Counted from the stretch's first letter, positions 16,701 through 28,130 are shown. The stretch: 64,000 bases of DNA from Panopea generosa (GCA_029582155.1 CM055901.1:26176116-26240115), one strand, 5' to 3'. Notes: a model not told the origin generated them from the letters alone. Translations and numbers: made by a program.

Positions 16701-18310
16701 AACACTGTAAGAATGTAGTGTACATATAAAATAACATCCCCTCACGACACACACAGTGTACGAATACAGTGTACATATAAAATAATGATAACTTCACCCA
16801 GACACAAACACTGTAAGAATGTAGTGTACATATAAAATAACATCCCCTCACAACACACACAGTGTACGAATACAGTGTACATATAAAATAACACCACCTC
16901 ACGACACACACAGTGTACGAATACAGTGTACATATAAAATAATGATAACCCCACCCAGACACAAACACTGTAAGAATGTAGTGTACATATAAAATAACAT
17001 CCTCTCACGACACACACTGTGTACGAATACAGTGTACATATAAAATAATACCACCTCACGACACACCCAGTGTACGAATACAGTGTACATATAAAATAAT
17101 AATACCCCCACCCAGACACAAACACTGTAAGAATGTAGTGTACATATAAAATAACATCCCCTCACGACACACACAGTGTACGAATACAGTGTACATATAA
17201 AATAATAATACCCCAACCCAGACACAAACACTGTAAGAATGTAGTGTACATATAAAATAACATCCCCTTACGACACACACAGTGTACGAATACAGTGTAC
17301 ATATAAAATAATAATACCCCCAACCCAGACACAAACACTGTAAGAATGTAGTGTACATATAAAATAACATCCACTCACGACACGAACAGTGTACGAATAC
17401 AGTGTACATATAAAATAATGATAACTTCACCCAGACACAAACACTGTAAGAATGTAGTGTACATATAAAATAACATCCCCTCACGACACACACACAGTGT
17501 ACGAATACAGTGTACATATGAAATAATACCACCTCACGACACACACAATGTACGAATACAGTGTACATATTAAATAATAATACCCCACCCAGACACAAAC
17601 ACTGTAAGAATGTAGTGTACATATAAAATAACATCCTCTCACGACACACACAGTGTACGAATACAGTGTACATATAAAATAATGATTACTTCACCCAGAC
17701 ACAAACACTGTAAGAATGTAGTGTACATATAAAATAACATCCCCTCACGACACACACAGTGTACGAATACAGTGTACATATAAAATAATACCACCTCACG
17801 ACACACACAGTGTACGAATACAGTGTACATATAAAATAATAATACCCCACCCAGACACAAACACTGTAAGAATGTAGTGTACATATAAAATAACATCCTC
17901 TCACGACAACACACAGTGTACGAATACAGTGTACATATTAAATAATGATAACTTCACCCAGACACAAACACTGTAAGAATGTAGGTGTACATATTAAATA
18001 ACCATCCCCTCACGGACACACACAGTGTACGAATACAGTGTACATATAAAATAATACCACCTCACGACACACACAGTGTACGAATACAGTGTACATATAA
18101 AATAATGATAACCCCACCCAGACACAAACACTGTAAGAATGTAGTCTACATATAAAATAACATCCCCTCACGACACACACAGTGTAACGAATACAGTGTA
18201 CATATAAAATAATAATACCCCACCCAGTCACAAACACTGTAAGAATGTAGTGTACATATAAAATAACATCCACTCACGACAAAACAGTGTACGAATACAG
18301 TGTACATATA
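4706..18310. repeat. 106-bp satellite array, copy 1
   Basis: About 13.6 kb of head-to-tail units of about 106 bp. Each unit has two related halves of about 53 bp that share 'agtgtacatataaaataa'. Half A begins 'actgtaagaatgt' and continues 'catcccctcacgacacac'. Half B begins 'gtgtacgaataca' and continues 'ataataccccaacccagac'. Recurrent variants are cccctc, cctctc or ccactc after 'cat' in half A, and acccc, gataacccc or gataacttc in half B. At least ten short units containing 'accacctcacg' are hybrids that drop one half-unit, mostly beyond 11.9 kb. The minus strand is nearly stop-free in all three frames, giving long repetitive open frames rich in Cys, Tyr and Val. Because 106 is not a multiple of 3, these shift frame each unit and are not credible proteins. 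Confidence 0.97.
5880..9780. repeat. Higher-order duplication within the satellite, period about 1.915 kb
   Basis: Rare unit variants recur at a constant offset of about 1,915 bp (about 18 units): 'ccccgacccag' at 5900 and 7815, 'atatacaataac' at 5937 and 7852, 'agaatttagtg' at 6031 and 7947, 'ctccaccgagac' at 6750 and 8665, 'tacgattacag' at 7030 and 8946, and 'acacaagcactg' at 7187 and 9102. Past about 7.4 kb the offset drops to about 1,807 bp (for example 'catccccctcacg' at 7757 and 9564), so one 106-bp unit is missing from the second copy. This is a segmental tandem duplication inside the array, not independent homogenisation. Confidence 0.85.
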
Positions 18311-18401
18311 AACATGACATTATTTAATATCGGAGGCAAACACACACCCCCTCTCTAAAAAGAGAGAAAAAATAATAACATTTGTCCATCAATGCAATGA
18401 A
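18311..18401. repeat. Array-edge unique flank, inverted copy of 45033-45125
   Basis: The 91 bp between the array end and the N gap contain 'atcggaggcaaacac', 'ccccctctctaaaaagagag' and 'catcaatgcaatgaa'. Their reverse complement matches 45033-45125 almost base for base, differing mainly by a 2-bp indel in a GT run. Base 18401, the last before the gap, pairs with 45033, where contig B continues into further unique sequence. Confidence 0.95.
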
Positions 18402-18901
18402 NNNNNNNNNNNNNNNNNNNNNNNNNNNNNNNNNNNNNNNNNNNNNNNNNNNNNNNNNNNNNNNNNNNNNNNNNNNNNNNNNNNNNNNNNNNNNNNNNNN
18501 NNNNNNNNNNNNNNNNNNNNNNNNNNNNNNNNNNNNNNNNNNNNNNNNNNNNNNNNNNNNNNNNNNNNNNNNNNNNNNNNNNNNNNNNNNNNNNNNNNNN
18601 NNNNNNNNNNNNNNNNNNNNNNNNNNNNNNNNNNNNNNNNNNNNNNNNNNNNNNNNNNNNNNNNNNNNNNNNNNNNNNNNNNNNNNNNNNNNNNNNNNNN
18701 NNNNNNNNNNNNNNNNNNNNNNNNNNNNNNNNNNNNNNNNNNNNNNNNNNNNNNNNNNNNNNNNNNNNNNNNNNNNNNNNNNNNNNNNNNNNNNNNNNNN
18801 NNNNNNNNNNNNNNNNNNNNNNNNNNNNNNNNNNNNNNNNNNNNNNNNNNNNNNNNNNNNNNNNNNNNNNNNNNNNNNNNNNNNNNNNNNNNNNNNNNNN
18901 N
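18402..18901. other. Assembly gap, 500 N
   Basis: Exactly 500 unknown bases. The second gap (58151-58650) is also exactly 500, so both are fixed-size scaffolding placeholders. Real distance, and even adjacency or orientation, is not established across them. Confidence 0.98.
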
Positions 18902-19640
18902 ATGTATTGTTTTATACTGTATGTACTTATGTATTGTTTTGTACTGTATGTACTTATGTATTGCTTAATACCGTTTGTGCTTATGTATTGTTTTATACCG
19001 TATGTACTTATGTATTGATTTATACTGTATGTACTTATGTATTGCTTTATACTGTTTGTACTTATGTATTGTTTTGTACTGTATGTACTTATGTATTGTT
19101 TTATACTGTTTGTACTTATGTATTGTTTTATACCGTATGTACTTATGTATTGTTTTATACCGTATGTACTTATGTATTGTTTAATACCGTATGTACTTAT
19201 GTATTGTTTTATACTGTATGTACTTATGTATTGCTTTATACTGTATGTACTTATGTATTGCTTAATACCGTATGTACTTATGTATTGCTTTACACTGTAT
19301 GTACTTATGTATTGCTTTGTACAGTTTGTACTTATGTATTGCTTTATACTGTATGTACTTATGTATTGCTTTATACTGTTTGTATTTATGTATTGCTTAA
19401 TATTGTATGTACTTATGTATTGCTTTATACTGTATGTGCTTATGTATTGCTTTATACTATATGTACTTATGTATTGTTTTATACCGTATGTACTTATGTA
19501 TTGCTTTATATTGTATGTACTTATGTATTGCTTTATACTGTATGTACTTATGTATTGTTTTATACTGTATGTACTTATGTTTTGCTTTATACTGTTTGCA
19601 CTTATGTATTGCTTTATACTGTATGTACTTATGCTTTGCA
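18902..19640. repeat. 27-bp minisatellite
   Basis: About 27 tandem units with the consensus pieces 'atgtattgctttatactg' and 'tatgtactt'. Variation is mostly C/T at fixed positions (tgttt or tgctt; actgt or accgt; tatgt or ttgt). Since 27 is nine codons, several frames stay open on both strands and give artefactual repeat proteins. The left edge is cut by the gap, so the true length is unknown. It decays into unique sequence after 'atgctttgcacattg'. Confidence 0.95.
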
Positions 19641-20049
19641 CATTGTGAAACTGAGTATTGAATAAAAATTGAACTGAATAGAATTTAATTGAATTGAAAA
19701 AACAAAGACGAAGGATCCATCCATTTGCCGGATTTAACTGCTAAGTGGCAATTTTGCGAGAAATTCGTTCCAAGACAGTGACTCATGTGGCTTCATATAT
19801 TTCTTTTAGTTATACTTGTAGCCAAAGAGAGCGCGAAACAAAGTTTTTACCTCACCGATAGTCATTAAACATTTTTTACATCCTTATGAACAGTATTGAC
19901 ATTGTAAATTTAGTAATATACATTTTATTTAGGAATTTCAGTTTTCGAAGTGTTCACAATATAATACTGAACGAAACGAACTTAGTTTGGTTTACTTGTA
20001 GTCGTCGAGTTTATTATTGTCAATGCACACAATTAATGCAAAAATCAGA

Positions 20050-21070
20050 ACCTCGTTATTGTCAATAAAACATATCTACATGTATATAACTATGGAGCAG
20101 TTATTGTTCAACAATAAAACTTATACATGTATATATATATAAGGAACATGTATATGTTTTATTTACAATAACTGGCTACATATGTATATATACTATATAT
20201 ATATAGTATATATGTTTTATTGACAATAACTGCTGCCATAGGTATATACATGTATCTGTTCTATTGACAATAGCTGCTCCATAGATATATACATGTATAT
20301 GTTTTATTTACAATAACTGCTCCATAGATATTTACATGTATATGTTTATTGGCAATAACTGTTCCATAGATATAAACATGTCTAGGTTTCATTGACAATT
20401 ACTGTTCCATCGATATATACATGTATATGTTTATTTGACAATAACTGTTCCATAGATAAAAACATGTATATGTTTTATTTAAAAATAACTGCTCAATAGA
20501 AATATACACGTATATGTTTAATTACAATAACTGCTCCATAGATATATACATGTATATGTTTTATTTAAATTAACTGCTCCATAGATATATACACGTATAT
20601 GTTTATTTTCATTGTAAATAAAACATATACATGTATATATTTATTGGAGTAGTCGTTGTCTATAAAACATATACATGTCTATATCTATGGATCAGTTATT
20701 GTTCTTAAAATCTATACATGTATATATCTATGGATCAGTTATTGTCTATAAAACATATACATGTATATTTCTATGAATCAGTTATTGTTCCTAAAATCTA
20801 TACATGTATATATCTATGGATCAGTTATTGTCTATAAAAACATATACAATGTACATATCTATGGCGCAGTTATTGTTTATAAAACATATATACATGTATA
20901 TATCTATGGAGTAGTTATTGTCTATAAAACATATACATGTACATATCTATGGAGCAGCTATTACCTGTAAAACATATACATGTATATATCTATGGAGTAG
21001 TTATTGTCTATAAAACATATATACATGTATATATCTATGGATCAGTTATTGTCAATAAAACATGTATATG
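20050..21070. repeat. 43-bp minisatellite with orientation switches
   Basis: Units of about 43 bp contain 'tacatgtatatgttttat', 'caataactgctcc' and 'atagatata'. From about 20140 to 20610 the units read in this sense. From about 20615 to 21070, and in a short block at 20050-20135, they read as the reverse complement ('aaaacatatacatgta', 'ctatggagcagttattg'). The central turn near 20600-20630 ('gtttattttcattgtaaat' followed by 'aaaacatatacatg') makes a near-perfect inverted repeat with arms of several hundred bases. The other turn lies in an (AT)-rich tract near 20190-20210. Confidence 0.88.
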
Positions 21071-24000
21071 AAAAATATACAATTATGAGTTTACATGCCA
21101 TTCTAAATAAGATTAAAAGAGACTATATATTATACTTTAAGAGAACGTTTTATCTTCCATAAATTGACCAACAATAAATATAATATTATACACAAGCTTA
21201 AATAGTTTAATTTAAATAGTGTGTAAGTGTTATCATAATGTACATTCTATTTATGTATTATTATGTAACCATACGCCTTTCATACGTCTAAAAATGCACC
21301 AAAAGTTTAACGTTTCATTCTTTTCCTTGTTTCAATGATATTTGTTGGAGAAGATAAATAAGGACTATATTACTATGTTTTTTCTAAGTCCATATTGCTA
21401 TCAACAATATTACTATTTCCCTACGACCATAATGACATATAATGACCATAATGACATAAAACCGTATAGCTTATTCATAGATGATGCCAACGAATGCCTC
21501 TGTAGGAAAAAGTTTGTTTTTTTTTTGTTTTTGGTCATATATGCATTGTGTTACTCATAATTATTTTTGTCTTTAATTATCTTATTTCTCATTATACATA
21601 TACATACAAGTATAAAACAGCAACGCATTGTACAGAACACAATAAGAAAGATTAGCGTGGATATTATACTAAGCATGTTAAGATATATATCTGATATACA
21701 AGTCCAGTCAGGCTATGTTTATATATGTTAATAATAAATATTGTAAGTGTTTTTATAGTCGAGCATTGTGACAATGGTCTATATAAATATTTTATGCCTT
21801 AATTTTTTAATCATAATTACAACATTTATATTAATTGTGTCGACCTACTTTGTTGCCTGTGTCCGTTGAATGTTACGTCCCTTTGATAATACATTCGTAT
21901 GCTGTCTAGAACCGTGCAAAAAATTATAGGAGCGTAGGTGTTTCTTTCTGTGTTTACCCACCCGACATCTTACTATGCTTGCCTATAGTCTTTAATTATA
22001 TCAGTTCGAGGAAATGAAGTCTGAAGAAAATACAATCAAGTATGTAAATTATATTTTATCTTTATTTTTTTGTCTATATCAAACACTCTTAAGAAAATTA
22101 TATTCAAACTTTCTTTATATGCTTTATATGTTTTGAAATTATTAACATAGACCCAACTTTGGAGAATTGTGAAGAATTAATAAAATATTATCACTATCTC
22201 AGGGTACTCAGTACGTCTAAACACGTAATCTAATTAGCATAAATGAGAGAAACATATCCAATTAAATGTATATTAATCATTTGCAACTAAACTGTTTACA
22301 AACAACTAAATGAAGCACAATCTCTAAATAAAACTATGAAATAGTAGCACATATGTTTTCAGTGATATTTAAGATAAATTGTGAAACAAAAAGCTATAGA
22401 ATTTGCTTATTGCAGAAAATAAGATTAATGAGGTAGACAGGATAACGACTTAACATCGATATTGTATTTCAGAACCACCGTTCAAAACTTAATTATACCT
22501 TATCGGTAGGAAGTTAATGTGAAGACATTATTTAGTGAAATAAATCCATAATTAAAATGCAACAAGCATTAACTTGTGTGTCAAAAAAGGACTTGCCGAC
22601 GCTTTTTTCTTGTATCAATTATATGAAAATAAATATAATATTAATATAAACTATTTGTTGACAGATAATTATACGAGGGATGGTCCGAATTACTTTGCAA
22701 CAAAAGTACTAGATTTCGCTCTTTCAAAATGAAACTTACACATATTGAACTTTGACTTTAATGCGGCAAAATATTTTTTTATCGTTTCTACAAAATAAGA
22801 GTTGTTATAACATATATGCATTCGCGGGGCAGTTCGGAACGATAATACTTTAAGACTTTACCACAAAACTGTATCTGCCGCTGGAAAGATATCTAAACAG
22901 CCCATGTGCCATTTTCGACATCATCAACGTCAACTTGTGTATTTTATTTACTATATCAAAGAATAACGCAGTTTGCTTAAGAACATCTTCTCAGAATGAC
23001 GTCAAGCCCATTCAATAAGGCAGCACGTTATAATAATTCTTAATGAAAGCCGTGACAAACGCCAAAGCAGGCGGGATATATGTTACACCATGCTGTTAAT
23101 AAACTAGGAGTATCGCAGGCTCTCGTTCAGAAGAGAATAGTGTTTCCGTTTGTCTGTTTTAAACTACTAAAATTGAAGTCGTTTATGGAGGGAGCTGTGA
23201 AATGTATATTGTCTGTAACCATGATAAAGCAGTACTCCGATTGGCAATTTTCTGTATGTTCGTAGCGTCCTTTTTGTTTTGTGTTAGTGCATTTGTCAAT
23301 TGAATGCTTATTTATATAGTTTCTTACCGTGTGTGTATTTATGAACAATGTGCATGCAAATCCTTATACAACATCCACGATATACGGCAATACATGTCGG
23401 CCTAAAATGTAAAGGTTTCTAGTCATAGATATGTAAAAAAGTGTATATGCTGAAGCATAAGACAATAATGGATGGAACAATTGGGTCAGTAATATCAGGA
23501 AACTCCTTTTGGACAATCCAGTACGTACATTTTAAAAATTTTAAAAGAGAAAACATTTTAACCATATTTTTCACAAGTCTTCAAGATCAGTTCTAACAAA
23601 AAGTGGAAAGAGTCAGTCAATAACTCGTCTAAATAGAGCTTTTACAATCGTTTTAAAACCAGGCTATGAATTGTATTTCAATTTGTCTCATTTAGGATTT
23701 CGGACATTCAATTGCTAAATATAGAACTTCTTCCCAAAATTAAAAAAAGTGGAAAGTGTGAGACATCAAAATTTTGATAAGTATAATAAGTTTGATACTA
23801 TGCTGTCCTTACTTTATGTTGAGAACTCAAAAATATACCAACAAAAAAGTTTTAAAACCCTGTGCACATGTATTTAATATTATGCTTTTGTCTTCAAAAA
23901 CATGATAAACTTATCTCAGCAGTCCTCTGTTATATATATTCTGTTTTTTAATAAAAACTTATTAAGAACTAAAACAATAGTGTTACAATAAATATGCCAT

Positions 24001-24699
24001 TTTTCTTTTCATAACATTAGATCATTGTATGTTATCTAAATGAACATAAATTGAATAATTCTAATATGATTTCAGTAATTGTTTGTTTAACCTAAAATAA
24101 TCATTGACACATCATATATTTTATGTAAGTAACAACATTGCACAATATAACCTATCCAACGTTTCATAATACATGTATGCTTACCTTGTTTACTATATGT
24201 TTTGAGACGAATGTCTTACATTTCACAATAAACTGTGTATCTTGTATTTTGATTTACAAGTTATACTGCACACATATTGTCAGAAAAAACAAGATTTTAG
24301 TTATTAAGGTTACGACAATACTAATTTATCAAGGACAAATATCCAGCGCCTCCATCCATGTAACACTTTCGGTGTGGGGGGACTCACCAGCATTGAGCCA
24401 TTAGCTCTTCCGGTTGTTGCACAATCAAAGAACAAGCGTGATTGGCATCCGCAAAAGGGTCATCATTTACAAACATACATCTCGCTGCTAAATAAGATAA
24501 TTATAGATTATTTCAATATACGCATTTTTCCTGGTATGATTAGCAAACAAGGCTTTAATGTGACACTTTATCAGGATCTTACAAAGCTTGTAAATTTCAT
24601 CAATGTAAAAAGAGTGAGGTTACATCTGAAACTGAAACTGCTTTATTTGATAAAACGCCCATTTCTATACAAGTTCATATTCAATGGCGTTGTACATTA
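21071..24699. other. AT-rich region without recognisable gene
   Basis: I see no convincing exon. Short open frames at 21342-21560 (plus), 23080-23265 (plus), 23127-23348 (minus), 24138-24404 (plus) and 24374-24700 (plus) show no recognisable domains. The segment from about 22672, starting 'acgagggatggtccgaatta', resembles the terminus of a mariner-type transposon, but I found no matching inverted end or transposase, so it is not annotated as an element. Confidence 0.5.
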
Positions 24700-24822
24700 A
24701 GGTATAAAACATAAAAACATAAGTATAAATCTGAATAATTACAACGTATAAAAATGTTCAAATTACATAAAATCATTGCATAAATTTCAAATAAAAATTG
24801 AAATAAACCAGACTGTTGTGCC

Positions 24823-26847
24823 TTAAAACAATGCATAGAAATCTCGGAAATAAAATGTTTTCAGATTCTTTTTAAAACTTTCTACAGATTTGGACATCTT
24901 TATGCTCAATGGTAGACTGTTCCACAAGCTAGGACCTACTGTACCAAAACTTCTGTCACTAAAACACCTTATTTTGTTAAATGGAATAACAAAGCACCTA
25001 TCTGTGGAGTATGAAGACCTCAAACCTGGTCTTTTGGGAATCGATTTTGTTAACAACTCAGACAAATAGATTGGTGCATTGCCGATAGAGCAATTGTACA
25101 TGAAAGAGAGTAATTTAAATTTAATTCTAGCTTTGAAAGGTAACCAATGCAAGTCATATAGAGCTTGCTTAGAACTGTCAAATTTTTTCCTGTTTAAAAC
25201 AAGTTTTGCACACATATTCTGGATACGTTGCAGTTTGCCTATTTCCATTTCTGCTATACCATATAAAATAACATTACAGTAGTCCAAGTGAGAAATAACC
25301 AATGACAGAACAAGAATTTCTATGGCTTCCTTAGTTAAATATTTACGTATACTCTTAATCCTTAATAAATTTAACATAGCTGTACGACACTTCCTTTTGA
25401 CATGTTCTTTGAAATTAAATGTTTCATCTAGAAAAGCACATAAATATCTTATACAACTGTCAGATTTAATTTTATCACCAGCAATGTTTATTTCTTTTGT
25501 ACTACATTTATTCAACTGTGCTCTTCTACCAAGCATAATAAACTCAGTTTTTGAAGAGTACATCATTAGTTTGTTCTCATTCATCCAGTGGTTAATTGTG
25601 TCTGCACATTGTTCAAGTTCTTTTATCGCATGTATTTCCTTGTTGACTGATGTTGGTTGGAAACGTTTATTTGCAATATGATCATCTGCAAATCCATAGA
25701 CTGAAATGCTTGGTGGAATAACATCAAATAGCGTTCCCGCGTAAGTAAGATAGAGCCAAGGACCCAAACAACTTCCTTGGGGGACACTACATTGTAGCAA
25801 ACGTGGGTATGATAAGGTTGAATTTACTCTCACTCGGCAGCTACGTGGTCTGAGATATGAGTCAACCCAACATAGCGCTTTTCCACAGACACCATACTGG
25901 CTTTGAAGAACATCAAGAAGTATAGTATAGTCAACAGTATCAAAAGCTGCACTAAGATCGATTGCGATCAGTGCATATATCTCTTGTTTCTCCATTCCGT
26001 CAAGCAAGTCATTAACCAGTCTAAGTAATGCCGACTCACATGAATGAAAGCGCCTATAGGCTGATTGATTCTTGAGAAGAAGATCATAAGTATTCACATG
26101 AATATTAAGTCTGAAGAGAACAGCTTTTTCAATTAATTTAGAGAGAAATGATAGGTTTCTCACTGGTCTATAATTAGAAAATTCAAGTTCAAGGCCCGCT
26201 TTCTTCAAAAGAGGTCTGACGATTGCCTGTTTCCATTTTGATGGAAATATACCTTGACGCAAGGAGAGATTAACTAATTTGGTGATGGTAGGCAACAATT
26301 TTTGTAAATATGATTTTAGCAGATTAGTTGGTAACATGTCTAACTCTGAGGATTTGGTATTGAGTTCACCGATAAGGGTTTTTATTTCATTCTCAGTAAG
26401 ATCTTGGAACTGATCGATACACGGCACGTCTTTCATCTGCGGTTTAAAATTTTGAAACTCATTTAGTGACTCCCGTATTTTTGCGATTTTATTCATAAAA
26501 TGATCAGCAAATTTGTCTGCAAGTATATTCTCACTCTCTCCACTTGGCATAGGATTCTCAGACTTGGTTTCAGTCAATTCAGACACCAAAGAATACAGTT
26601 TTTTCGAGTCACCTTTGGCACTAATTACCTTATTACTGAGAGTCGATCTTTTCTCACGGTTGATTTCATACTTATATCTGTTGCGTGCTGCTTTAAATGC
26701 TTCTAACGGATATGATTGTCCGTACTTCCTCCATAGGCTTTCTGATTTTCGTAATACACGTTTGAGATGAAGTATATCTTCTGTAAACCATGGTTTCGGT
26801 GCTCTGCATATTTTCGTTTTTTTCTTTAAGAAGGGCATGTTTATCAA
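24823..26847 (-). CDS. Reverse transcriptase ORF of CR1/L2-like LINE
   Basis: This encodes the reverse transcriptase that would copy element RNA at a nicked target. Visible in order: an N-terminal linker with 'APKPWFTEDI' (about residues 16-25); 'FPSKWKQAIVRPLLKK' (201-216) and 'NYRPVRNLSFLSKLIEK' (225-241), typical of fingers motifs; motif A 'IDLSAAFDTVD' (296-306); motif B 'SVPQGSCLGP' (354-363); catalytic motif C 'FADD' (386-389, DNA 25681-25692); and 'SSKTEFIMLG' as motif D. The C-terminal part has 'LDYCNVILYG' and 'LHWLPFKARIKFKLL', the typical tail of L2/CR1-type proteins. Both catalytic aspartates are kept. The first Met lies just downstream of a frameshift, so this is the 3' part of a longer original ORF2 and is probably not expressed as such. 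It ends at a stop near 24823, before an A-rich 3' region. Confidence 0.85.
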   Translation of the reverse strand: MINMPFLKKKTKICRAPKPWFTEDILHLKRVLRKSESLWRKYGQSYPLEAFKAARNRYKYEINREKRSTLSNKVISAKGDSKKLYSLVSELTETKSENPMPSGESENILADKFADHFMNKIAKIRESLNEFQNFKPQMKDVPCIDQFQDLTENEIKTLIGELNTKSSELDMLPTNLLKSYLQKLLPTITKLVNLSLRQGIFPSKWKQAIVRPLLKKAGLELEFSNYRPVRNLSFLSKLIEKAVLFRLNIHVNTYDLLLKNQSAYRRFHSCESALLRLVNDLLDGMEKQEIYALIAIDLSAAFDTVDYTILLDVLQSQYGVCGKALCWVDSYLRPRSCRVRVNSTLSYPRLLQCSVPQGSCLGPWLYLTYAGTLFDVIPPSISVYGFADDHIANKRFQPTSVNKEIHAIKELEQCADTINHWMNENKLMMYSSKTEFIMLGRRAQLNKCSTKEINIAGDKIKSDSCIRYLCAFLDETFNFKEHVKRKCRTAMLNLLRIKSIRKYLTKEAIEILVLSLVISHLDYCNVILYGIAEMEIGKLQRIQNMCAKLVLNRKKFDSSKQALYDLHWLPFKARIKFKLLSFMYNCSIGNAPIYLSELLTKSIPKRPGLRSSYSTDRCFVIPFNKIRCFSDRSFGTVGPSLWNSLPLSIKMSKSVESFKKNLKTFYFRDFYALF

Positions 26848-27553
26848 AAATTATCTCAATTTCTGATTCGAACACATTTACAAAGTCATTTGCATCTTCG
26901 CAGTCAACTGTTATTTCCCTCAAATCATTTGCAAATTCAGATTGATCAATCTCTTTAAAATTTCGGAAGGCCACTGTTTTACTAATGATATTTTCTTTTG
27001 TCACGTTAATAACAATTTTAACAACGCAGTGGTCAGAAACAAATGGATCAGCCACACATTTAAGTACTTCTACGCTATTAATTACCTCTGTTACAACTAA
27101 ATCTTAACTTTTTCCACCGATGTGAGTCTTGAAATTGACGTGCTGTTCCAATCCCATGGCAAGAAGAGAATTATTAAAATTTGATATTGCATTGTTGTCG
27201 TCATGGATATGTAAATTGAAGTCCCCCATTACCATCAGGTTAGAGTATTATGGAAGTATTCCTTCAATAAAATCTGAGAAATCTGAAACGAACTGACCAC
27301 AAGTGGATAAAGTTGGAGGTCTATAAACACCGATTACATGTAGAGTAATATTTTTCAGTACCAGTTTCCATATACCGTACTCAAAACTTCGAGATGTCCC
27401 ATTAGTAATTTTGTGCATGTTGATTTCATTTCTACACGTTATTGCAATGCCCCCACCAATTTTGTTTCGTCGATTTGCAACACTTATTTTGTAGCCACAC
27501 TGATTCAAATCAGATGTTTCATATTCATATTCACATCGTAGAAGTGTTATCAA
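26848..27553 (-). pseudogene. Degraded apurinic-type endonuclease domain of the LINE
   Basis: The minus-strand reading gives C-terminal features of the EEP endonuclease: 'GGGIAI', 'VIGVYRPP', 'MGDFNLHI' (catalytic Asn/Asp region, about 27205-27229) and 'VSDHCVV' (catalytic Asp-His, about 27020-27040). The N-terminal catalytic part ('N' and 'ETW' motifs) is missing because the element is 5'-truncated near 27553. Two in-frame stops interrupt it (27248-27250 and 27104-27106). Near 26815-26850 a frameshift at or beside a 7-T run separates it from the reverse transcriptase frame: 'FDKHALLK' continues in one frame and 'KKKTKICRAPKPW' in another. It is non-functional as it stands. Confidence 0.85.
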
Positions 27554-27914
27554 ATTCGCGAATTATTTACAACTGAGAGTCGCATTACGGTAGTAGAATT
27601 AAGATAAAATATGTATTTTGTGATAATGGTATTCTTGTTTTAATGTTTCTTTTAATACAATGTTTATCAATATCCGCAAACAGAGTTGTGTCCTCTATAC
27701 TTATTAAGCGAGTTGGGAAATATAGACCCTATACTATGTAGCGCGGTGTACATCCCTATCCAAATGGAAAACATTGAGTATATCGAGAATCATGTATTTT
27801 GTCATATATTTTGTTACCTGTAAAAAAATGACTTATAGGAAATGTAAATTAGGAAAGCACATGTATCAATAAAAATATCCCAAGTATAGTTATTGTTCCT
27901 ATTGAGCAACGCGT

Positions 27915-28130
27915 AGCCGGAACCGGCTAGCTCAATAGGATAAACATCTGATTGTCAATCTAGAGGTCATGATTCCGAATGCACACCCTGCAAAATACAC
28001 TGTGATATTTGTTCTACCGTCATTATTCTCCAACATGATTGTGTGGGGAAGTCATCAGTGACTTGCGGAGATAATATGTGTTAACTACATGTTAATTGTC
28101 TAGTGGATTCCTGATTAGGTGATCGACGCG
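27915..28130 (+). mobile_element. tRNA-derived SINE with recognisable tRNA-like head, family B related
   Basis: The head 'ctagctcaataggat' near 27927 resembles a polymerase III A box ('TAGCTCAATAGG'). It is followed by 'attgtcaat', placed like an anticodon loop, and a degraded B box 'ggtcatgattccgaat'. The body has 'gtgtggggaagtcatcagtg' and 'acttgcggaga', matching the body of family B elsewhere in the window. It is not a functional tRNA: the T-arm is broken and no acceptor stem closes. Confidence 0.6.

Larger units (their letters stand above)
24700..27560 (-). mobile_element. CR1/L2-like non-LTR retrotransposon, 5'-truncated and partly broken
   Basis: Read on the minus strand, this has the order endonuclease, reverse transcriptase, then an A/T-rich 3' region, as in CR1/L2-type LINEs. 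The endonuclease-like part lacks the N-terminal third of the domain and carries two in-frame stops plus one frameshift. The reverse transcriptase frame is open for 674 codons. The 3' boundary is approximate (24.70-24.82 kb); no clear terminal microsatellite or target duplication was identified. The truncated 5' end fits incomplete target-primed reverse transcription. Clade placement is from motif style only. Confidence 0.85.

Noticed and set aside
4694-17914. Long minus-strand open frames encoding Cys/Tyr/Val-rich repeat proteins
   Set aside because: They exist because the 106-bp satellite lacks stops on that strand in all frames; the frames overlap one another and shift by one base per unit, with no coding signature.
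4706-18310. CRISPR-like array of regularly spaced repeats
   Set aside because: There are no unique spacers: the whole 106-bp unit is repeated, there are no cas genes, and the genome is eukaryotic.
20761-20970. A 69-residue Tyr/Val-rich plus-strand protein
   Set aside because: It is a translation of the 43-bp inverted minisatellite.
22672-23250. Mariner-type transposon starting with 'acgagggatggtccgaatta'
   Set aside because: Only one terminus-like sequence is seen; no inverted partner, TA duplication or transposase with a DDD motif could be found nearby.
27921-27990. Functional tRNA gene with a GTC anticodon-like loop
   Set aside because: The A box is fair but the T-arm and acceptor stem do not pair and a SINE body follows, so it is a SINE head.
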